Assembly: GCF_000004195.4 (NCBI RefSeq)
Contig: NC_030679.2
Span: 31,051,712-31,115,711, forward strand
Reading direction: 5' to 3'
Length of the DNA: 64,000 nt
Source of the DNA: Xenopus tropicalis
Lineage: Eukaryota; Chordata; Amphibia; Anura; Pipidae
Shown here: one piece after another, positions 23,171 through 34,160 of the stretch
Position numbering within the stretch: position 1 is the first letter of the stretch
Layout of the letters: each line of letters opens with the position of its first letter
Made by a program: the position numbers and the translations under genes
Notes under the pieces: generated by a model
What the model saw: the letters and a program-made list of their open reading frames with translations, nothing else
Told to the model about the DNA's origin: nothing
The model's database searches: none

Positions 23171-23507
23171 GAGACCCATTCATTAAACCACAAATTTTCG
23201 CCAATTAAAAGCATGATTGGAAAAAATTCAGAGTAACCACGATAATTTCTGATGTGCGTAAATTACGCAAAAATTATTTTCTTGGTCATACAAAAATATC
23301 ATGGTTGCAATCCGAATGATCGTAAACGGCGCAAAAACCTTTCTGGCTTTGAAACTTCAATGCATGGTTTTGGAAGCCTTCCACATGACTCAACTGAACT
23401 CTAAAGCTCCAACCTGGCCAAAAGATAGTCATGATACCAAAGTTTGAATGAATCCGAACGTTAACGAAAACCACGGAAAAAAATTGGTCGTTTAATGAAT
23501 GGGTCCC
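23171..23507. mobile_element. 52-bp-family MITE with a single diverged unit
   Basis: The ends GAGACCCATTCATTAAA and TTTAATGAATGGGTCCC are inverted. At about 23370-23430 one diverged copy of the 52-bp unit occurs (CCTTCCACATGACTCAACTG, AGCTCCAACCTGGCC). The arms around it match those of arrays A and C ('gatcgtaaacggcg', 'tgcatggttttggaagc'). It is an unexpanded relative. Confidence 0.7.
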
Positions 23508-23701
23508 TATAAGTTTGTGCCAGCATGGGTTTATGACAATAGATCTTGCCAGACTAATGTAATTGCCTTCTGTGTAGAGGTGAGAAGAAACCTAGACTCT
23601 TGGATGGCAGTGGGTGTGATTTTGCTAAAGTATTCGATCCAGTATGATATAGAATGTTACTGATTAAATTGGGGAATAGTGGCCTGGAATATAATATTTG
23701 T

Positions 23702-23949
23702 ATAGGTATGGGATCCATTATCTGGAAACCAGTGTCGGACTGGGACCCCAGGGGCCCCCAGGAAACCTTAGGCCATGGGCCCCGCTCTCCAACCTATTTT
23801 TAATCCTTTCCTCACTCAACCACTTTTCTATTACATAGTTACATAGTTACATAGAGTTGAAAAAAGACCATCAAGTTCAACCCATCCGAGTAAACCCAGC
23901 ACACCTAACCCACACCCACCAATCTATACACTCATAAATATATTATATA

Positions 23950-24000
<51 letters not shown>

Positions 24001-24505
24001 TTATATATATATATATATATATAATATATTCTCCATGTCTATTTTATTTTTATGCTTCCATCTATTTCTCCTTTTGGTTCCCATTATAAGTAGGAAATGA
24101 CCATGAAGTAGGCAAATGGCTAGGAGCAGGAGGGCCCACTGGCCCCTGGGCCCACCGGGAGTTTTCCTAGTATCCTGATGGACCAGTCCGACACTGCTGG
24201 AAACCCGTTATCCAGAAAGTTCCGAATTACGGGAAGGCCATCTCCCATAGACACCATTATAAGCAAACAATTCTACTTTTTAAAAATGATTTCCCTTTTC
24301 TCTGTAATAATAATACAGTTCCTTGTGCTTGATCCCAACTAAGATATAATTATTTTATTGGAAGCAAAACAATCCTATTGTGTGTATATAATGTTTAAAT
24401 AATATTTTAGTAGACTTAAGGTATATAGATCCAAATTACAGAAAGATCCCTTATCCGGAAACCCCCAGGTCCCGAGCATTCTGGATAATGGGTCCGATGC
24501 CTGTA
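23702..24505. mobile_element. GGTATGGGATCC fold-back MITE interrupted by a hAT element
   Basis: The left end TAGGTATGGGATCCATTATC and the right end GGATAATGGGTCCGATGCCT are inverted. The continuation across the inner insertion (CTGGAAAC then CCGTTATCCAGAAAG) restores the order seen in the copy at 22837-23167. From 24505 to 25090 I recognise nothing. Confidence 0.75.
23730..24196. mobile_element. hAT-type element with 8-bp duplication, itself carrying other repeats
   Basis: The ends CAGTGTCGGACTGGGAC and GACCAGTCCGACACTG are inverted. The flanking duplication CTGGAAAC is exact (23722-23729 and 24197-24204). It contains a dispersed-repeat piece with 'ttacatagttacatag' (23831-23935) and a TA microsatellite (about 23936-24027). 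Confidence 0.85.
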
Positions 24506-25109
24506 GTTGGACAGAAAACTGGCTGAAAGATCGATTACAAAGAGTGGTTGGAAATGGAACATTTTCTAATTGGACCAGTGTTAGTGGAGAACTTCCGGGG
24601 TCAGTCCTTGGTCCTTTAGGGTTCATGCAATATATTGCTGCTTTGCTAGTGACAGGCTCATTGGACATCTTGCCATCAGCTGAAAAACATGAACCTATAT
24701 GCAATATGCCAATGACTAAGACGTGGAAATTTTGGGGAGAAAAGGAAATTAAAATGTCTAGGACAGTAGGAAAGGACAGAAAAGCCACACAACTGCTTAT
24801 TTATATCCCCAGGGTTATTCACATAAGGCCGGTGGCAATTAAATGGGAACAGAGATGCCAGCCCTGATCAGTGCGCACATTAGCTCCGCCCTTGCTCCCC
24901 AATTGTGCTGCAGGGACCAGTGAGAATTTTAGGTGACAATTCTACATCACGCACTTATGATTCCTGTACAAATTACTGTCAGTGTCTGGCAAGCCGGTGA
25001 CTGTGGGCAACCAGGAGGGGGGGGGGACTCACTGGGCTGATGCTCTAATCATTTTTTGGGGCTAAATCTAGTCACGCAAGAGCAAATGGAAAGTGGCAGG
25101 TATATATGT

Positions 25110-25290
25110 ATATCTTTATTTTTAAAGCGCTGTACAGTAGAATACATTAATACAAATAGGGGGTTATTAAGATAATAATAAATACAAAGTATTACAATAA
25201 ATACAAATAAATACAAGATACAGTTGCAATAAGAGTCAAAGACACAAGAAGATGGAGGTCCTTGCCCCATAGAGCTTACAATCTATATCT
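25110..25290. repeat. Dispersed repeat copy (gcgctgtacag / agagcttacaatct family)
   Basis: Same arrangement as 11060-11300 and 35870-35995. Its right edge merges into the left arm of the inverted repeat that follows. Confidence 0.55.
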
Positions 25291-25479
25291 AAATCTATAA
25301 TCTAAATATGTGGATTTGGTTCTCCTTATTTGAGGTGGCAGGGTAAAAAAAAGGCAAAATTCTGCTCTACTTCTTTTCCTTATGCAAAGTAGAGCAGAAT
25401 TTTGCCTTTTTTTTTACCCTGCCACCTGAAATACAGAGAACCAAATATAAATATTTAGATTATAGATATAGGTTGTAAG
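25275..25479. repeat. Long near-perfect inverted repeat, about 95-bp arms
   Basis: The left arm 25275-25372 pairs with the right arm 25386-25479 around a 13-base loop. The inner 40 bases (GAGGTGGCAGGG, A run, GGCAAAATTCTGCTCTACTT) are almost perfect; the outer part has a few mismatches. No target duplication or known terminus was found. The open frame at 25414-25695 is noise. Confidence 0.85.
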
Positions 25480-25484
25480 ATCTA

Positions 25485-25518
25485 TGTATATATATATATA
25501 TGGATTTGAGCAATAGCG

Positions 25519-25561
<43 letters not shown>

Positions 25562-25562
25562 T
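25485..25562. repeat. TA/CA microsatellite between direct repeats
   Basis: TA and CA runs are flanked by two copies of GGATTTGAGCAATAGCGCTG (about 25502 and 25567). Confidence 0.8.
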
Positions 25563-26110
25563 ATTTGGATTTGAGCAATAGCGCTGTATAGAGGAGACTA
25601 TAAGCTGGCAGGGGCAGCTGAGCTCCATTATAGGGGCCGCCGCGCATCCCATCTGTTGAGGAGCACAGCCCCCCGTGTAATCCCCCCTCCCCCACTCACG
25701 CTGTTGGGTTACAGCATTCTCTATGTGCAATCTCTTGGCATTTAATCACACCTAAACTCAGAATCTCCCATAGAAAAAAAAAATGTCCGCTAAGAGTTTT
25801 CAAGCAGCATTTCGTCAGTTTTACAGTATTTTTATTGCAATTTCCTCCCTGACCCCATTAAGGACAAAACAGGGCCGATCATAAAAACAAGGGAAACACT
25901 GGGCGAGCCGAAAGATTACGCCCGGCGGTTGCGATGAAGCTTCGATAAAAGGAATTTGTTTCCTCTCCGCGAAGTAAATACACAACCAAAACCATAGCCG
26001 ATTTGGGGGAATCTACGAACTATGATGGCGTTCATGTAGAACGACTCGTAAAGAAGAGATCGCGATGTTTAGATGAGCTCACAGGCACCGCCCCTCCTCG
26101 GACACAACGC

Positions 26111-26204
26111 ACCAATCGCGCCTGCTGATCAATACAATGGCTGTGGCGCACTAGCCAATCAGAGTAGGTTGTGTTTCGGGGTGCGGCGATCCGGCTTCTA
26201 TAAA
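26111..26204 (+). promoter_or_regulatory. hnrnpab: hnrnpab core promoter: two CCAAT boxes and a TATA box
   Basis: ACCAATC (26111-26117) and GCCAATCAGAG (about 26152-26162) are plus-strand CCAAT boxes. TATAAA lies at 26199-26204 (CTTCTATAAAGG). By usual spacing, transcription would begin near 26230, close to GTCCATCTTGG (about 26234-26244), which resembles a YY1 site read in reverse. The sequence turns CpG-rich from about 25900. The start site is inferred from motif spacing. Confidence 0.65.
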
Positions 26205-26271
26205 GGTAGCCACGAGTTGGCATTGTTGGGAGAGTCCATCTTGGAGGAATTTGGCGATTGTTGGCGCTTGT

Positions 26272-26672
26272 GTAAGAACGGGGAAAATGTTGGGGTTGTG
26301 CGTGGGATTTATGGAGCTTAGGGGCCAGTGGGGTTTTTCCCGTTTGTTATTGTGTAGGCAATATGGCGGGCGCGGTGATGGGTGGCTGTTCCCTTAGTTG
26401 CGATGGGGTAAATGGCTTATTGGAATCCCGCTCGATTTTCTTTTGTACCCCGCTAGGCATTTAGCCCCTATCGGGCTGCACTATGTGCCACTTGGGCTTA
26501 TTGTTGGCTCAGGGAGCTGAGTGGATGCGCAATAGAGTATTATGGGGTAGATGTGCTTATTAGTGGGGCCTGCGGGGTTAGCAGCGACTGTCGGCCTGTG
26601 TGCCCGGGGCCTAGCGGCTCCTACTTTACTTTTCCCGGGATTCACTCTCTCTCTCTCCGCTTTCCCTCCCAG
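26272..26672 (+). other. hnrnpab: Probable 5'UTR intron of hnrnpab
   Basis: A donor-like CTTGT|GTAAGA lies at 26272. A strong CT-rich tract (26645-26670) ends in CAG at 26672, with another AG at 26680, 27 and 19 bases before the start codon. Splicing would remove the upstream ATG at 26287. This is inference; an unspliced leader remains possible. Confidence 0.5.
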
Positions 26673-26699
26673 CCTTTCAGTGCATAGAAACCCCTCACA

Positions 26700-26854
26700 A
26701 TGTCCGATACCGAGCAGCAACAGTACATGGAAACTGGCACCGAGAACGGGCACGAAGCGTGCGATGCTGAGGCCGCGGAGAGTAAGGTGCCCGGGGGCCA
26801 GAACGGCGCGGAAGGCGATCAGATCAATGCCAGCAAAGGCGAGGAGGACGCAGG
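26700..26854 (+). CDS. hnrnpab: hnrnpab coding exon 1
   Basis: Codes residues 1-51 plus two bases of codon 52 (GG|G). The donor is GG|GTGCGT. The region is acidic with few aromatic residues and comes before RRM1. The intron that follows, 26855-30858, is about 4 kb and holds no recognisable transposon. Confidence 0.93.
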
Positions 26855-29800
26855 GTGCGTACCTGATATTTCTTCCCCTTTAACTGAAGGAGTGTAAGTT
26901 AATTTCATCTATCTTTCATATTTCTCTGGGGCTGGGGGGATTGTATCGGCGCTTCCTTTGTTCCGCTGCCGCCTTGGCGCCATTGCCTGTGTGTGCTGGG
27001 GGGGGGGGGTTACTCATCGGCCGATAACTTTATATATACGCATAGTCCCTCTGCACCGTTCTATTTGCGCACTTATCCTCTAGGCAGGATTATTTTCTAC
27101 CAGGAAGACTGTGATAAAGCTTATCAGGGCCACTGCAGATACACAGTCCATCTGAGGCTTTGTGCGACTGCAGAGTGGTGCTTTTTGTCAGCTCCTTATG
27201 CCCCATGCAGGAGATGCTGCAGCCATGGCAACTAAATAGAAACACTACTGTAACTACTCACTGTTGCCCCTGTAACTACTCACTGTTGCCCCTGTAACTA
27301 CTCACTATTTTTACTGCTGTCTGCAGCCTGTTATGCCATTCTGGCTACTGCATCTTTACACATTCCATCAGGGTTGCCTGCTGAATCTATTGGTTTCACT
27401 TTCCACTTTGGGCCAATGTTCAGTCATAGCCTTGTTATAAGATTGTTGGGTCAGTTACCCTACAAATTCTGGCAAAGTTGATCCTTAATCACCCCCCCCC
27501 TGTTTCAGACTGCTTTTGGAGGGGACTAAATGTTGTCCTTGTATAACCTCTTTATTCCACAGGATTCTACCTATTTTTTACAGCACAACACTGGTTATTT
27601 ATAGTGGCTTCCTACAGCAATAAGGGATCAGGGGCTCTGCTCTCAAGAGCTTTCAATCTGAATAGATGTGTTTTATACAGAATCTGCCCCTGCTTCTGAA
27701 ATGAGTGATCGACTGTCCTGTTTACACTGGGAGTAGGAATCCACTCTGAGACCAGTTTGCAGGGGCATGTAGCCTAAACTTGTAATTTCATGCTTTGGGA
27801 CCATGTATATTTTTTTCATTGACTATGCAGTGAAACACATTGTCACCTTCAGCACTTGGGTGGCAGGGCAACAGTTGATCTGTTTATAGATTACAAATTT
27901 CTCTTGGAAAATTTTAAGCAACTAATTCTAAACTTTCCAATCATTAATTACAAATTTGTATTTTTTTGAGAATTGCTGCTATTAAAAGCATTACCTCTGT
28001 CATTTTCTGTTCTCACCTGATGGTTTGGCAGTGTAGCAGAGATTGGACTGGTAACAGATCTGTAATAAAGCATGTAGGGGCAACACTTGTTATGTTATAA
28101 CAGTGCAGAAGGTGGCAAATGTACTGTGTTCAGTTACTATTATCAAATGGTATAATTTGGAGATTGTAATTCTAATGAACTTTAAAATGTTACTTTTCTT
28201 TTAGGCTAAAATGTGGTGTTTTGGCTTTACATCCTGCTTGAAGGAAAAAAATAGATATTCTTTATGCAATATCCTTAGACTTGCACTGTACAGGAAATGA
28301 GTTAAAAACAATATACACCCCCTTGTTCAGAATTTCCATCAGTGTCTTGTGCTAAACACTTTCCTATTAAGTCATGGTTTTTGTTTAATCTCACTGTTAA
28401 GTGCAAGAAATTTACCCCACACAAGGGGCAACTTCTCATTTTTTCATTTTTAGCAAAAATTAGTCTGGCATTCTTTGCCAGTAGATGTGCAGGCTTTTTG
28501 GGGTTTTGTCTAAATCAACTGCCCCATATCAGATTTTGGCATGGTTTGTATGACCCAGCTGTTCTAATTCAAGACCAAATTAGCAATTCTATTTAAACCT
28601 ATTGCCAGTTAAATTGGGGTATTGGGTCAGAGCCTGTCAGGATGGCCCAATATGAAGTAGTGCTAATGTAGAGCTATTCAGGGCAAGTGCTAGGAATCTA
28701 GGAGAGCAGTTAGGTGGCTACTAAATCCTTGTTGGTGATCGTGCTGCTCTGGTTTTCACCACTGCCTCTTTACTTTACTTTAAACAAAAAATGCATTTGC
28801 CCACTTATACTATTTAAAGTACAGTCCCCGCTTTACTAGGATAGTGCAAATGTAGCTAAGGCACATGTGCTGTATACAGAAGATGTATTTGCCTTACAAA
28901 TCTGATGTTGTGTGATGGGTATTTTATTTTTACAATTCTGTTTATCTAAATCTGACTCTTTTTGTACATTGCTTTAATGGACTGCCAGTATAACTATGCA
29001 ATGTTTTATTCCTAACGCATGTATCTCTCTTTTTACCCTGTTTGTATAAAATGTTGCTTTGGGATCCACAAACCAGGAGTAATGTCTGCCAGGGGTACAC
29101 TAGTATTAAGGGACTCGGTCAGTGCTCCTTAGCAGGTTTACATTGTAAGCCTTGGTTTGAGTCTTTCACTAAACAACTCTTCTGGTGAATTTCCCTTTTA
29201 ATGCAATGTGAGAATTGTATAATTGTTTATATTAGGAGAATCTAATCTGGGCACCTATTAAATATGAAAACTGTTCAATCTGAGCCTCTAAAAGGCTTTT
29301 ACAGGTAGGGTTATGGATAACAGGGCAACACTAGGCTCTTTCAGCACTTAAATATGTGGGGTACTGCTTGCAGACTGTAGAAGTCATTGGGACACTTTGT
29401 GCTTGATAATTTAGTTGCATGCTTTCTCTGACATGTTGTGTTTAAATAAATGTTTTAATTTTCCTGCTTTGGTTATTTCCCCCCTGACAGCTAGAAATGC
29501 CAGCAACTAATGTATCACACTTGCTCTGCAGCCTGTAGAGAAGCCAAGGGATTATGCTCAGTAGGTCATAGGTTATTTGTGGTGTCCTGATTGAAAATAG
29601 GTTTTGTGAAGGTCAACTGCCCCTTTAAGACCACATTTTATGTGGTTACATTTTATGCTAAAATTCTGTGGTGTACCCTTATGCAAGCTTCTTGAATTCT
29701 AGCAGTGTTAGTGTAAATATGGATAAATTTAATTTTTTATAGCACTGACACTTTAGGCGTTGCTTAATAGTTTCCTAACTTTGGATATTTGACTTGTGCA

Positions 29801-32800
29801 CCAAATGTGGTGATACTGCCTATTACTTATACTTTAATTCATGGTCTAAGGCAGTATTCACACGTGTATCAGATGCTTACTCCCAAGTGCCGGTCATAAT
29901 TGCTACTTGTTGCACAACATGCACACTGTTATTTTCAAATAGCGTTAAACTGTAGTAAACACTTGTGTATTGTGTAGTTTGTGGCACCTCTGGGTATGTG
30001 GTCCTCTGCTTTACTCTTCCAAGTGATTTGACTGATATGCATTACCTGTTTGGAGTATCCCATTGGGAAATAACTAATTCAAACTGAAATGCTACACTCC
30101 CAGCAGATCTGTAAGTCCCCGGTGTAGTCTTTTGTTTGGACTGAGTAAATTGTTAGCCTTTTTTAATTCTGTAATTGTTGGCTGTGGCAGATGTCAACAG
30201 ACACTGCAGCAAATTTATGACATGTCTGTAGTTGTAGAAAGAAGCAGTGGCTGTAGGGTTAAACACACAGCACCTGATGTAGCTTTGCTTTGTCTTTGGC
30301 CCTTGCTTTTGTCTCCACTTTGCCTATAGATTCTTCTGTTTGAAAAAACAGGTTAGTGCACCAGCAAGTTTCAAAGCCAGAATTACATTTTGGGTGCACT
30401 GACCTGTTTTAATGCTTATGCAGCAGGTTAGTGTCTCATGGCTTCTATAGAGGCAAACCAGACCCACAGGCTCAGCACCTCAAACTTTTCCTTAAGGCCA
30501 GTGACACTGCTGTCTAGTTCATTCTATTTTAACTTGGTTTAAGTGTGCCAGTCTTGCTGTAAACTATAAACTGTAAACTATAACACAAACCAAATTTGTT
30601 GGTTATGGACAGCAGTGTCCCATCAAATGAGCAGGAGTGTCTGGGAATGTTAATATAAGTCATAAAATGTGTACTTTTATTTTGGTTTTATCCTCTTTAT
30701 GGCTTTACATTGTGGTTTTTTTTTGGGGGGGGGGGTTGAGGCTGACTGCATAAATGTTCATCTTAACTGGTTTAAATGAAATTCTTTACACTTGGTCAGT
30801 GACCTGTGTTTTGCAATGAGTTAAGCAAATCTGGAGAAACCCTTTCTGATATTCATAGGAAAATGTTTGTTGGTGGCTTGAGCTGGGATACAAGCAAAAA
30901 GGATTTGAAAGATTACTTCTCAAAGTTTGGTGAGGTGTCTGACTGCACAATCAAGATGGACCCAAACACAGGGAGATCTAGAGGTTTTGGATTTATTCTG
31001 TTTAAGGATGCTGCGAGTGTGGACAAGGTCAGTAGCCCTGCAAGCCCCATGGCTAGTACTGCATCGGTTTTCTTTTTATGCTACAGCATTGTCTACCGTT
31101 ACAGGTATTGGAGCAAAAAGAACACAGATTAGATGGCAGATTAATTGATCCAAAGAAGGCAATGGCAATGAAAAAGGATCCAATAAAGAAAATATTTGTT
31201 GGAGGGCTCAACCCAGAAGCAGGAGAAGACAAAATAAGAGAATACTTTGAAACTTTTGGAGAGGTAATGTGTGTTTGGCTTTATTGGTATGACTTCCTTC
31301 ACTCACATCAGCCCCTGCCCCAGTGGGGTTTACAAATTGGTCCCTTTCACTCACACTATGGCTAACTTTATTAGGAACCAGTTGAAATGCCTTTTTCAGG
31401 CATTTTCTAAGGGGAAGTAATCTTGACAGGATAGAAGGGTGAGCAAAAGGAGTCCTGAAAAGAACATTAGTTAAAGCTCTTTAGTCTGACTTTACACTTA
31501 ATTCAGAACTGCTAGTGCACATATGGCAAGGGATGGACGGCTATTACACCACTGAACCTTTTTTACTGAACATTTAAAGGTAGCTTAGAATTATGCTTAG
31601 GCTCTGAGGCTGCTCATAATCCCCAGTTCAGTAAGGGCTGGCCAGAATGATTTGAGTGTTCTATGGGAAAAACACTCTATTCCATCACGGGCAGCAAATA
31701 AGCTCCTGAATCTATTAACAAAGAACCAGTTGAGAGAGGTTGAATGATATTGCTTGCATAAAGGCTATGTATGCCTCTGATCTGCAGGGGCATCATGGTA
31801 TGTGTTTATATATTGTATATGTCCATTTTTTAGGTCACTGTTCATCATGTACATAATTCCAACTGAATGTGTTTGGTTTTGCTCCCATTTAAATTAAGTA
31901 ACAATTTATCTGTTTCTGCCCAGCTCTGATCTTTTGTTGTTCTGTTTTTTAGATTGAGGCAATTGAGCTTCCAATGGACCCAAAAACAAACAAGAGGAGA
32001 GGCTTTGTGTTCATCACATTTAAGGAAGAGGAACCCGTGAAGAAGATATTGGAGAAAAAATTCCACAACGTCAGTGGAAGCAAGGTACTGTACTCTGCTA
32101 ACTTGTCATATTAAAGGCCAACATTTAAATACTATCCCTTGAAATAAAGTGAGGAAGGGGACCTTGCATTGCTTCCATCAGTTATTGACCTTATGTGCCT
32201 GTTCCTCATGCAGCTGTCCTCCAGGATGCAAGTGGTAGTCATGTGAATTTGCAATTTTCTGTTCAGTTACTTTGTTTACTGTAGGCACATTTTAAAGGAA
32301 CATAATTTTAACCCCTCAACTGGTACATGCTTTGCTTAGCGTTTAAAAACTGTTGCCAAGACCCAGCCATTGCTGGCATTGACTGTCCGCGAGTTGTAGT
32401 TATTTACTACAGTGTAATATATAACATGTCAGAAATAAACTGCTACAGTTAAATCCTGACCTGTCCTTTGGCTTTTTAGTGTGAGATCAAGATTGCACAA
32501 CCAAAAGAAGTGTACCAGCAACAGTATGGTGGCAGAGGTGGCAGCTTTGGTGGAAGAGGTGGCAGAGGGGGTAAAGGTAAGTGTAATTCTACTTCTAATG
32601 CCTATTAAACCTGAAAAATGAGTGGCTAAAATGTCATTTTATATACTAAATTTATTGCACCAGCCTAAAGATTTAACATATCTGATCCAGGCCTTCAATG
32701 TTGTGTACAGGAGCACCCCCCTATCTTGGGTTTTGTATGGAATGTCAACAGTTCTGCCCTATTAAGCTTTTGTTCTCAAGATGCCAGGATTTGGCTGGTA

Positions 32801-33366
32801 TCTCACCCCAAAGCAGTTTGCTTGTAATGTGGTAGTGGTACATATTGGTATTGCCTGTCTGGTTGTCAGGCCTAATTATGGCTGCATACCTGGGTTGTCG
32901 GCCAATTTGCTAGTAAAGTTTAGTTTGCAGCCTGTCCAACTTGTGCTGGTAAGTGGACTGGTAATTTCCACTACTTGCAAAATATCAGATTGTGGTGCTT
33001 CAGCTTTGCTTTAGAATAAATACTTTTTTGGAAATTAATATTTTGTTAAACCCTTTAGCTCAAGGCCAGAATTGGAATCAAGGCTACAACAGCTACTGGA
33101 ATCAGGGCTATGGAAACCAAGGGTATGGTGGCTATGGACAACAAGGCTATGGTGGCTATGGAAACTATGACTATTCTGGATATGGCTATTACGGATATGG
33201 ACCAGGCTATGACTACAGTAAGTACCTTTTCCTCCCCCCCCCCCCCCTCCTCTTGGTAATGTCTAAATGAAGGCTAATGTACTGTTCACTTTTAGGTCAG
33301 GGCAGTGCAAACTATGGAAAAGCTCCAAGACGTGGGAGCCATCAGAGTAACTACAAGCCATACTGA
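26700..33366 (+). CDS. hnrnpab: hnRNP A/B (hnrnpab; 40LoVe/CBF-A type), seven coding exons
   Basis: Nuclear RNA-binding protein that packages pre-mRNA; in Xenopus the 40LoVe form is known to bind the localisation element of Vg1 mRNA. Coding exons are 26700-26854, 30859-31027, 31105-31263, 31953-32084, 32480-32576, 33059-33217 and 33296-33366. They join in frame to 942 nt, 313 residues. Residues 1-52 are acidic. RRM1 has RNP2 MFVGGL (54-59) and RNP1 RGFGFILF (93-100); RRM2 has IFVGGL (138-143) and RGFVFITF (177-184). An RGG patch follows (223-236), then a Gly/Tyr-rich tail (238-300), ending NYKPY. All introns are GT-AG. The start ATG has A at -3 and its protein start ([20 protein letters not shown]) resembles human hnRNP A/B. 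The length is close to the human long form (about 330). Identification is firm; the choice of hnrnpab over hnrnpd rests on the N-terminus and the [13 protein letters not shown] motif. Confidence 0.95.
30859..31027 (+). CDS. hnrnpab: hnrnpab coding exon 2 (most of RRM1)
   Basis: 169 nt, acceptor TTCATAG|GAAAATG, donor GACAAG|GTCAGT. It encodes [12 protein letters not shown] through SVDK, including both RNP motifs of RRM1. The next intron is only 77 nt (31028-31104). Confidence 0.95.
31105..31263 (+). CDS. hnrnpab: hnrnpab coding exon 3 (end of RRM1, start of RRM2)
   Basis: 159 nt, acceptor GTTACAG|GTATTG, donor GGAGAG|GTAATG, phase 0 at both ends. It encodes [12 protein letters not shown], the linker with KKDPIKK, and RNP2 of RRM2. 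Confidence 0.95.
31953..32084 (+). CDS. hnrnpab: hnrnpab coding exon 4 (RRM2 core)
   Basis: 132 nt, acceptor TTTTTTAG|ATTGAG, donor AGCAAG|GTACTG. It carries RNP1 of RRM2 and the [10 protein letters not shown] stretch. Confidence 0.95.
32480..32576 (+). CDS. hnrnpab: hnrnpab coding exon 5 (RRM2 end and RGG patch)
   Basis: 97 nt, acceptor CTTTTTAG|TGTGAG, donor GTAAAG|GTAAGT. It encodes [18 protein letters not shown] and an RGG-type patch, a likely site of arginine methylation by family precedent. Confidence 0.94.
33059..33217 (+). CDS. hnrnpab: hnrnpab coding exon 6 (Gly/Tyr-rich, symmetric cassette)
   Basis: 159 nt, acceptor CCCTTTAG|CTCAAG, donor GACTACA|GTAAGT. It enters and leaves in the same phase, so skipping removes 53 residues without a frameshift. 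The corresponding exon is alternatively spliced in mammalian HNRNPAB. Composition: repeated GYG/QGY blocks of a low-complexity tail. Confidence 0.94.
33296..33366 (+). CDS. hnrnpab: hnrnpab coding exon 7 (C-terminus)
   Basis: 71 coding nt, acceptor CTTTTAG|GTCAGG. It encodes [22 protein letters not shown] and the TGA at 33364-33366. The basic Tyr-Lys-Pro-Tyr end is conserved in the A/B-D family and serves in nuclear import there. Confidence 0.94.
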
Positions 33367-33380
33367 ACACTTAAAGTCAG

Positions 33381-33459
33381 GTATGCTGTCTAGATTTGTG
33401 GACTTGTAAGACAGTAACTGCAGATTCTTGGTATTAAAGTTCTTATTTTCCTTATACAG
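33381..33459 (+). other. hnrnpab: 3'UTR intron of hnrnpab (79 nt)
   Basis: Donor AAGTCAG|GTATGC (33381) and acceptor TTCCTTATACAG (ending 33459) with a pyrimidine-rich tract. The junction lies only 14 nt after the stop codon, too near to trigger nonsense-mediated decay under the usual 50-nt rule. A non-coding last exon is typical of this gene family. Confidence 0.75.
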
Positions 33460-33764
33460 GTTTTTTAATCAATAGGTAAAAACTGAACAGATTTGGGGCT
33501 CTGCTTAAAGCTGCAACTTTGCATCGAGGGACTGCCTCTTGGAGATAAGTATGGACTTACTCCAGTTGTACAGATTGACTCATCCTAGGGAACCAGTGTC
33601 ACTTTCCACCTTTTTATTTTATATTGTTTTGTCATACATTTCCAGTATTGGAAGTGTTAATTTTACTGTACTTTTTGGTACCTTTTGGAATCTAATGTAT
33701 TGTAAGGTATTTTACATGTGTTGATTCACCATAACATGGATATTGAAGCTATCCTAGCTTTTGA

Positions 33765-33770
33765 AATAAA
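33765..33770 (+). terminator. hnrnpab: hnrnpab poly(A) signal
   Basis: AATAAA, followed by a GT-rich stretch (about 33788-33805, GGTTTCTGTGTGGTTTGAG). Cleavage is expected near 33785, giving a last exon of about 325 nt. Confidence 0.8.
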
Positions 33771-34160
33771 ACAAACTTTGAGTAGCTGGTTTCTGTGTGG
33801 TTTGAGTAATGGTTAAACAAAGTGCATTTTTGGGCTTGGGAGTAAATGACATTCTGTATGGATGTAGCAAATAAGCTTTGGGGCTTAGCCTGCTGCTTAA
33901 GGAGTCTTGTGCATATCAACCCAGATAAAAATGAACAGCATGCATTTAATGGTTTGAGATCAGCATGTGGGGACACTGGGCAAAAACCTACATATAATGG
34001 TAGTAATGTCAATATACTTGTAGATAGAGCTCTGCATTCTGTTCATATTTCCTTCTAGTGTGAGTGAAGGTCTGAGTACTTTCCTATGTAGGGCAAACTG
34101 AAGCCTTAAACTGGAGCAGCATCTGTAAACTACTACTACTGGATATCTACTCTTGACATA

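Noticed and set aside
30132..30329. 65-codon frame in intron 1 of hnrnpab as an extra exon
   Set aside because: No family homology and no matching phase with exons 1 and 2, which join perfectly without it.
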